Position numbers and translations under genes: made by a program. A stretch of DNA of 64,000 bases. Source: Linnemannia elongata. Its lineage: Eukaryota; Mortierellomycota; Mortierellomycetes; Mortierellales; Mortierellaceae. Each line of letters opens with the position of its first letter. The stretch's first letter is position 1. The stretch is from the NCBI GenBank assembly GCA_036320915.1, contig JAXBDG010000005.1, positions 1,054,001 through 1,118,000 of the forward strand. Direction: 5' to 3'. Below the pieces are notes generated by a model. That model ran no database searches. It saw only the letters and a list, made by a program, of their open reading frames with translations, and had not been told where the DNA came from. This document shows, one piece after another, positions 56,933-64,000 of this stretch.

Positions 56933-58826
56933 GCAACTTGCGCGGTCTGGCCTGTGCTCAGTCAAGTCTCAATGATATGTCTCCGCAACTGAAAAGGCGT
57001 GCACAAAAGTCATCCGTGAGCGAAAAAAAAGGAGCAAGCATTCCTCACTCACCCACCCATCCTTCCAATATACCACTTGTTTCTTTCAGAACTCTTCCCA
57101 TACTAGTACTGTTCTTCGTTTCGATAAAAGTCGACAGAAGGATTTTTAGGCTGAGAAACAGTTGAACGAGAACGAAATGAAATGTATTAGAAAAGGCAAG
57201 GGAGGAGGAGGGAGGAGGAGGGGTGAAAGAATAGGAAAAAGGAGGAAGGGAGAAGAGGGGGTTACCAAAAGGCTCAAGAAGGTGGAGAATTAACCTGGGG
57301 ACAAAAGGAGGTTGAAGATTACGAATCGAGGCCCTCTGTTGAATGAAGAAAAAAAAACCGGGCTGGGTGATAGCTGGATAAGGTGGAGCGCCTCAAGATG
57401 AAAGAAGAGAAATACTTGTTTGTCTCGTCACTCCACATTATGTTAGATGGGGTTAGCTACATTGCTGGTATGTATTTTGTGGCACAATTATGCTTCCTTC
57501 TGTTGATGATAGAAGGCCGTATCTCACTCTCTCTCTATTTCTCTCTGTCTCCGTTTCCCTCGTAAGAACGCACAAGAGATGGTCATTTTTCCACACTTGG
57601 GGAGGGATGGGAGAAAGGAAGGAGGCGGGGGAAGCTAAAGGGAAAGAAGAGGGAGAGAAGGAAGGAAAGGGCGAGGGGTTCAATGTTATTTCTCTCCTTC
57701 ATTCTTCTTCTCACTGAAAAGACAGAAAGAAAGCCATCTCTGAGACCCATGAGAGATCATCAGGAAAAGATAATGGCATTACAACAACTAAAAGGCAAGC
57801 CTCGCTTATTGTTGGACCTTCCTCATCATGGCTACTCGATTCGTATTACGCAAGCACATTATATTCAAGGGATGGAAACCCAATGCTAATATCCTTGGTC
57901 ACCATCGATATTGGGAATTCTCTATCTCTCGCCTTTATTTCCTGGGATACCTTTTTGCCATCTAGCTTTGTTCTATATTTTTTTCTTTGTAAACGCGTTG
58001 GAGTAAGTTTAATGAACGATTTCTAGCTTAAACGACGATCTCAAACAGCGTGGATCGGATCATGGACAAAGAAGGGATACAGAGCAGGCAAGGCATAAAA
58101 TGGTCATTTGAATGGATGTCGCCCTTTCCTTTCAAGGATTCACGCGTTTTTTCGTCAATCCTGGAAGAGTACCAACCTGTGAAAAAACATATTTGCATAT
58201 GGTGCTAGATGAACATAGAGTAAGAGCGTAAAAGGGAGAGACTACATGGCGTCACAAGTCCATAACCCACTCGGTGCATCATGACCTGTATTTTGCAATA
58301 GGTGTTGGACATAAGATATGGTATTGTTTTTCTTTCCCGTGTACTAAAAAGGAGCGAAAAGGAAGGAGGACAAAGATGACGACAAAAAGAAAACAACGGC
58401 TTTTTCTTTCTTATGCTTCTCTCGCTTTACTTTCCATTTCCGTCAGGTCAGGTTTGTCCCTAGCTTGGAGTGAGGCCAACATTCCAATACCGTTTGCCCC
58501 CCACATGGCATTCGGCCGGACTGGCACACGCGTGGATAATTCTACGTCCTAGAAAATTCATTTTAATTGAGTCAATGGTCTGTCGATCGATGTCTCGAGC
58601 ACATTTTGTTCTTTTATTTCGTCCTTCCCCGCGGATGTATAAAATGAGTTCACCAATGTGAACAACTACAGACGTTTGTACCACATACATGGCTCGTATC
58701 AAACAACAATTCAAGGACGAGACATATAGAGTGAGGGAAAGAGGAGAGGCGAGACCGTGTGGGACGTGTATTAGACTAGGTATTCCAAAGCGTTACTATT
58801 CTACCATGTGGATACGTGGATACTAA

Positions 58827-58827
<1 letters not shown>

Positions 58828-58865
<38 letters not shown>
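58828..58865. repeat. A38 homopolymer
   Basis: Uninterrupted A run in the gene-poor region. Confidence 0.88.
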
Positions 58866-58868
<3 letters not shown>

Positions 58869-59314
58869 AAAAAGGCTAAAGGCAAGCAAACAGCAAGCAT
58901 GCTGAAGAATCAACGACCGTTACAACCTGTCCCCCTTACCCTCCTTCTCCCTCTCTTTCTTCGACCTAACCGCCCAGTTCGAAAATTACACACAGAGAGG
59001 TAACCACATTAGAGACCACGTCCATTCTTCGCTCTCAACAGTTTTTTTTTTCTTGTTGCATCCTTGCATGGACGTTCGAACGCTAAACAAGGAGACGCAT
59101 CAACAGAAAAAATGACGGCAAGAAGGGTGCTATTACTGCCGACAAACGGACGAGCAGAAAGGGAGAAAGATTAAAGCTTTTTTTTACTAGATGCAAGGAA
59201 TGTGGTCCTCTCTCTGTCAGACTGTCTCCCTCCCTCTCTCTCCTTTGTTGTACATGTACTGCACACATTGGAGACATATGCATGCCAACTACACGAATTA
59301 TTGGTGTGTGTGCG

Positions 59315-59320
<6 letters not shown>

Positions 59321-59360
<40 letters not shown>
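59321..59360. repeat. (GA)20 microsatellite
   Basis: Twenty perfect GA units, about 700 bp downstream of the Uls1-like gene's stop. Confidence 0.92.
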
Positions 59361-59363
<3 letters not shown>

Positions 59364-60046
59364 AAAGGGAGACTGTGCGAACGTTGATTGGGTTGAGGCG
59401 CGTGGATTGGCGTGTTGCGCCTGTTGGGTTCTTAGGCCCATTTTTCGGGTTCGTTGAAACGCAACCTGTTCGTGTTTTTTTCGTAGCAAGTGGTCTGTTG
59501 TCGTTCCCAGGAGAGAGGTCCTCGAAGATAGATTGGTCAACATACCAACTTGGGCGGACTTGTCGCCTACTCTTTCTTCTCTTCTTCGTACCTCTCCTAA
59601 ATCATGCGATCCTGAAAATCAGCCTCCTTTCGTCCCCCCCCCCCCTTCTACACTGGCTATCTCGCTTTGTACCAAACCTTGCCCAAACGAAACTGTGTTT
59701 CTTCGTTGCCATTCCATTTTCAGCAGGCAATAAGGACAATAAACACAACATTCTGGCCAGGACTTAGTTCCCAGCAACGTCGCTAATCCCTTTTTTCAGT
59801 TATTCAGAGCAATAAGCGTTGATTTTAATGTGCTATGCAAAAACTACAAAAAGAAAAGAAGTACAGCGATGGTTGATGTTGCGAAGGGTTTATGATTGTT
59901 GAATAGTGTACAAGGACGTTGTTGTGGTTGGATGGCGTTGCAAGGATCGTACTTTAACCGCTACGGAACAAGAACATGAGTTCTTGCATCTAAAATGCAG
60001 GAAAAAAAAACAAGAGAAGGGAGTAGAAAAATAGAAGATTAACAAA

Positions 60047-63000
60047 TCAAATCTTCTATGTACACCATGCAATGCATCATGTCCACCATATCTCTTCCAT
60101 CAAAAAAATGTCAAAAAATAAGTAATGAACCACACGCAATGCTTACTCCGAGTTTGGCAAGTTTAGGAACATCTCCTTCGCCAAGAGCTCCGTCTGCCAA
60201 TGCCTTCTTCTTTGTCTGTAGTTCAAGGATTCGATCTTCAACAGAGTCAGGAATGCAAAGTCTGTGCACAAACACATCTTTTCGCTGCCCGATTCGATGC
60301 ACGCGGTCAATCGCCTGGTTCTCAAGTGCAGGATTCCACCATGGATCCATAATCACCACACTATACCAAGATAAGGAGACAAGCAAGAAATGGATTAGTC
60401 AACTGTCTTCTTCATTCACAATCAACCATGCTAAGTTCACAACAAAACTAGCGATACTTACTGGTTGGCGACAGTCAAATTGAGTCCAAGCGATCCACAC
60501 TTGAGACTGATGAGCATTACACCATAGCTTGGATCGTGTGTCATTCTCTGAACCGCCTCGTTTCTTTCCAATGCCGACATGCTACCGTCATACTTTTTAT
60601 AATATGTAACACAAACAATGGGACAAGTTAGAAGGTATCCTAAAGCATGTGAATATACATATATACCTCTTGATGATAACATAGCGCTTACCATCAAGTA
60701 CTTGATACCCTCCTGGTTCAGAGGCTTCTCGATCAGCCTGAGCAGACTGGTAAACTGAGAAAAGATAATGACCTTCTCTCGTCTGCCAATTACATCTCGT
60801 ATTATATCAAGCATCCTGTCAATCTTGCTGCTGCTGATCCAGTCATCTAATTCCCCAGGCACTGCAATATCCAACGGGGCACTGAGATCATCCTCCACCA
60901 CATCACCATCTGCTCGTCCTTTGCCTTTGGGATCGGCCTCTGGAGGCTTGTTGTATCGAGCGTTGAAGTCTGTGACAGGAATAAAGTTCTGGAGGCTGGC
61001 AGGACGACGACATTCCGGGCATTTGCGATCTTCTTCTTCCTGACGGGTCAAGAAATCTACCACAGTAACAAGTAACACTAATCTAAGTTGCCGGTCCTTG
61101 CGCAGAAAAAAAATGAGGGGAAACGTGCAACATTCAAAGCAACTTACCTGAGATGCAAGCACGACAATAAATGTGTCCACAGGCGCTCAATATGACACTC
61201 TCCTCGCCGACATCCATGCAGATAGGACACTCCCGAATATCGTCTTCGCGTTCAACCAGTCGGCGAATGATATCCTCCAACAAGTTGTCCAGCAACACCT
61301 CGACATGCGCTTTCTGGCCTTGCGGCGCGTTATCTTCCGTTACTTTATCGAAATCCTTGATCAAATGTGGATGGCAACAAGCCTGTCGCAGTCGCAAGAG
61401 CAGCACCAGAATCTATATAGCAACCGAAATAGCGATTTGGAATAAATTAGTAGGCAAATACGTCTTGAAGAGGCTATCAGTATTAGATATTCGCACAGGA
61501 GCAACATTTAACGCATCCTTACGTTGGAATAGTTCTTCATAACGGTGCCCGCCTTGACATAGGCGTTGAAGCGCTCACGAATCCTGTTTTCCAAAGCATG
61601 GTAGAAGGTGCTTTCGTCGTGCGAGAAGGGAGCATGGACGATTTCGACATTACGGGCTGGGAGGTTCAAGATAGGCTTGCCGTCCACTGTGCTGGTTTTG
61701 GTTCTTCTGAGACAAACGGCCTTGAGCAAGGCTTGAACACGCTGCATAGCTGTACCGTACTGCCTTTGCTTCTTCATCGGATTCGAAATTTTGTTCCTGA
61801 ACTCGTCCCAATCACAGTAAGGTCGGATTCTGAGAAAGCGGATAAGAGAGTAAAGCTCATTGACACTGTTTTGGATAGGTGTACCTATGAGCATCAACAT
61901 ACACATGCGAAAATGTGTGAGAAACAAGTTGGATGTGCCAGTCTGTGACCATAGTACCGTCGCCGAATGTATATGTTTACCTGTCAGGCACCACCTGTAT
62001 GTGGAGGTGAGCGAAGCGCAAGCCAAAGATGCCTTAGTATTCTTGTTCTTAATGATGTGCGCCTCGTCCAAGATAATGCGGTGAAAGTGAGCCTTGAACA
62101 GTGCTCCGATAGGTCTCTTTTTCCTGGGGCTGTCGTCTCCAGCTTCGCCTGAAAGGGTCGTGCTGGAAGTAATAACCACTATAAGTCGAATTACGAGATA
62201 ACACAGTTTTATATTAGTATGTCGATGGCAAGAATGTGGATGGTCATTTATCCTGCGACGTTTACTCACCATCGTAGCGTCTCAACATCTCCGGGTCGGT
62301 AATCTTGGATGATGTATGGTGGATATGAACCTTGAGGAGACCAGGCTGTGTCTTTGTTCGAATTTCCTCCGCCCACTGATACATCAATGCGACCGGGGCA
62401 ACGACAAGAGTAGCCTTTGTCTTGACGAGTTTTTCGGGAGGTGGGGGCTGATAGTAGATTTCCTTGTTGTCCCAGTAAACCGTGTCATCAATCGGCTCTG
62501 CTGGCCTTGACACTATGAGCGCAATGGACTGGATCGTTTTGCCGAGACCCTAAGATGAAGAGAGAAAGAGTACGCATTAAATATACTATTATAACAACAG
62601 CAAGCATGCTGCAGAATAACAGCTGCACATACCATGTCGTCGCCAAGGATACCACCACGGTTGGTGCCTTCCTCCATCTTCTGTAGCCACGTCAGACCAA
62701 TCTTTTGATGCTCCAGCAATACAATGCTAGCCGCCATACCCTCCGGAGTTCCAGTTCGGTCCTGTGGTGCAATCTCCTCCTCAGCAGCCTGAATGTTGGC
62801 GAGCAGATCCCGGAGCTCCCTCTCCGACTCTGCTGCACTCAGATTGCGGTTGTAGTCACGTACACCATAACTGTTGCCGTAGCCACTGTAACGGTCAAAG
62901 TCGAGCTGTCGCTGGCCCCACATTTTGGATTGCCTCAAAACCCACTCCGTGAATCCTGGCAACTCGTCATCGTCCTCGCCAAAGAGGTGTTCATCACTAT

Positions 63001-64000
63001 CATCATCTTCATCGTCGTCGTCAAAGCTGCCATATCCCCCAAAGTTGGGACGGTTCCAGGCGTATGGGTGCGCCGAGTTGTAGCCAAAGTCCTCGTCCTC
63101 AGAACTTAAAATATCGTACACTTTCTTGGTCAAGTCTATCGAGGACTTTGTAAGGTCGATAGCCGACGCCTTCTTGGCGGTGGAATTTGCCGCTGAAGCT
63201 AAATATGCAAATGAAAGATACCAAACAAAGAGGCGTTACAAAAGCTGTCTACAATACGATATCCAAACATATCACATGCCAAATAATGAAATAAGTTCAA
63301 AGACTTACTCAGAATAGACCTTGCGTGGTTTTGAAGACTTTGAGAGGATGTGGTTTGAGTGGATACTCCGTTAGCGAGGACGGTGTTGGCAGTTCTGTTC
63401 GATCCAAACGTTGCTCCGGTCGATAGAACACTGCTGGAACCTGATGAAGAGCCTCCGACGGTTGATGATGCTGAAGGTGGATCGGTTCTCATCTTCTTCC
63501 CGAAAATCGAAAAGGTAGAAGTAGGCTGCGTGGGCAAACTGGCGTCGCTCAGTGGCTGCAGAGCCTTTTTAGGAGATTGTGCTAGGTCAAACACACTATC
63601 CTCAGACTCTGCAAGAAGCTTCGCCATCTCTTCGTCCATGCGTTCCTGGTGAGATTTCGCAGCTTTTGACTGACTTAAGCTCCACGGGTTGGTCTGGGAT
63701 GATGACGATAATGAATACGAAGGGGTTGTGGTGGCGGGTTGCGTAGGGCGCTGAAAGGAGGCTTGGGGCAGGCGGGCGACTTGATTCTCTTCTTCTTGAA
63801 GGGACCTGGCAAACGCCTCGTCCTCCTCCTCTCTTCTCCGCTTGAGGTCAGCCAGTCGTTGCTCCATCATGGCTTGCTCCCTGAGCAATGTCTCCAGGTC
63901 CATGTCTCCCTCACCGGCATCCATAAGAGCCGATCTGATACTCTCAGCTTCACCACTGCGCAAGGAGGCTGCGTCTGCGCTAGAGCCACTGGCACCAGTC
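60047..64000 (-). CDS. ULS1: Uls1/Rad5-16-like SNF2 translocase with RING domain, N-terminus cut
   Basis: Exons (minus strand): 64000-63309 (open at the edge), 63198-62633, 62549-62270, 62178-61981, 61884-61523, 61412-61148, 61056-60692, 60592-60462, 60360-60147 and a tentative last exon 60055-60047. Visible length is about 1026 aa. The N-terminal part has an Arg/Glu-rich helix and two SUMO-interaction-like motifs ([15 protein letters not shown]), then acidic stretches. The SNF2 ATPase has [53 protein letters not shown] and LRRTKTS. A C3HC4 RING lies between the helicase lobes ([21 protein letters not shown]) and is split by an intron. The helicase C lobe has [11 protein letters not shown] and [21 protein letters not shown]. 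The arrangement and SUMO motifs fit Uls1/RIS1-type SUMO-targeted ubiquitin ligases that clear DNA-bound proteins. The extreme C-terminus is uncertain. Confidence 0.86.

Larger units (their letters stand above)
53300..60046. other. Gene-poor 6.7 kb region, purine-skewed and homopolymer-rich
   Basis: No convincing gene on either strand; open frames here are short or homopolymer translations (runs of Phe, Ser/Leu, Lys/Glu). The plus strand is strongly purine-rich from about 54240 to 55990 and again at about 57180-57360 and 57590-57690. Listed separately: A27, G21, A34, T41 and A38 runs, a GA repeat, a 24-bp tandem repeat and an 11-bp repeat. The left part probably includes the promoter and leader of the large Ser-rich gene. 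No transposon ends, tRNA or rRNA were found. Confidence 0.55.

Noticed and set aside
53300..60046. Transposon or retroelement remnant
   Set aside because: No terminal repeats, target duplications, transposase or reverse-transcriptase motifs; only simple repeats.
1..64000. CRISPR array, operon or bacterial gene cluster
   Set aside because: No spaced repeats, no ribosome-binding sites; genes are spliced and eukaryotic throughout.

Overview
The window is eukaryotic nuclear DNA, most likely from an early-diverging filamentous fungus of the Mortierella type (Mucoromycota/Mortierellomycota). That placement is inferred from short GT..AG introns (about 60-150 nt, one to nine per gene), pyrimidine-rich leaders just upstream of many ATGs, many long homopolymer and microsatellite tracts, fungal-type protein sequences, and retention of genes that budding yeasts lack (RABL6, TUG/ASPSCR1, C12orf4, RAD51D, Rab32, GUCD1). 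I saw no tRNA, rRNA, CRISPR array, transposase or reverse transcriptase.

Layout. 1-5400: a C12orf4/DUF2362 homologue (-, runs off the left edge) diverges from a RABL6 GTPase (+). 5.9-13.7 kb: three + strand genes: mitochondrial pyruvate dehydrogenase E2 (LAT1), the UBX protein TUG/ASPSCR1 and the histone chaperone ASF1. 14.4-20.1 kb: two - strand genes: a secreted, probably GPI-anchored protein with a bacterial-type periplasmic-binding fold, and GMP synthase. 20.8-27.4 kb: GUCD1-like (-) and MLH1 (+). 27.4-34.8 kb, all -: a NUDT19-like Nudix hydrolase, a RAD51D-like recombinase paralogue, a doubtful low-complexity gene and an F-box/LRR-like protein. 35-45.4 kb, all -: ABP1 (drebrin-like), a Rab32-family GTPase, a two-helix membrane protein of unknown function and a SERHL-like alpha/beta hydrolase. 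45.9-48.6 kb: Xaa-Pro aminopeptidase (+). 48.9-53.3 kb: a 1471-residue Ser/Thr/Pro-rich protein (-). 53.3-60.05 kb is a gene-poor stretch full of homopurine and homopolymer DNA. 60.05 kb to the right edge: an Uls1-type SNF2/RING DNA translocase (-), cut at its N-terminus.

The genes are mostly housekeeping and independent; there is no metabolic cluster. DNA maintenance is represented several times (ASF1, MLH1, RAD51D, Uls1), as are membrane and cytoskeletal traffic (RABL6, TUG, Rab32, ABP1). Exon models were assembled by hand from splice signals, reading-frame phase and recalled family sequences. Every spliced model reported as a full gene closes in frame.

The observations I would look at first are: a pyruvate dehydrogenase E2 with no peripheral-subunit-binding domain; the GPI-anchored periplasmic-binding-fold protein with its 1.47 kb first intron; a coding exon that is only an ATG (RABL6) and a 9-nt micro-exon (SERHL-like gene); a tandem palindrome in a divergent promoter; and the gene-poor purine-skewed block at 53.3-60 kb. 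I did not find a convincing new multi-gene system.
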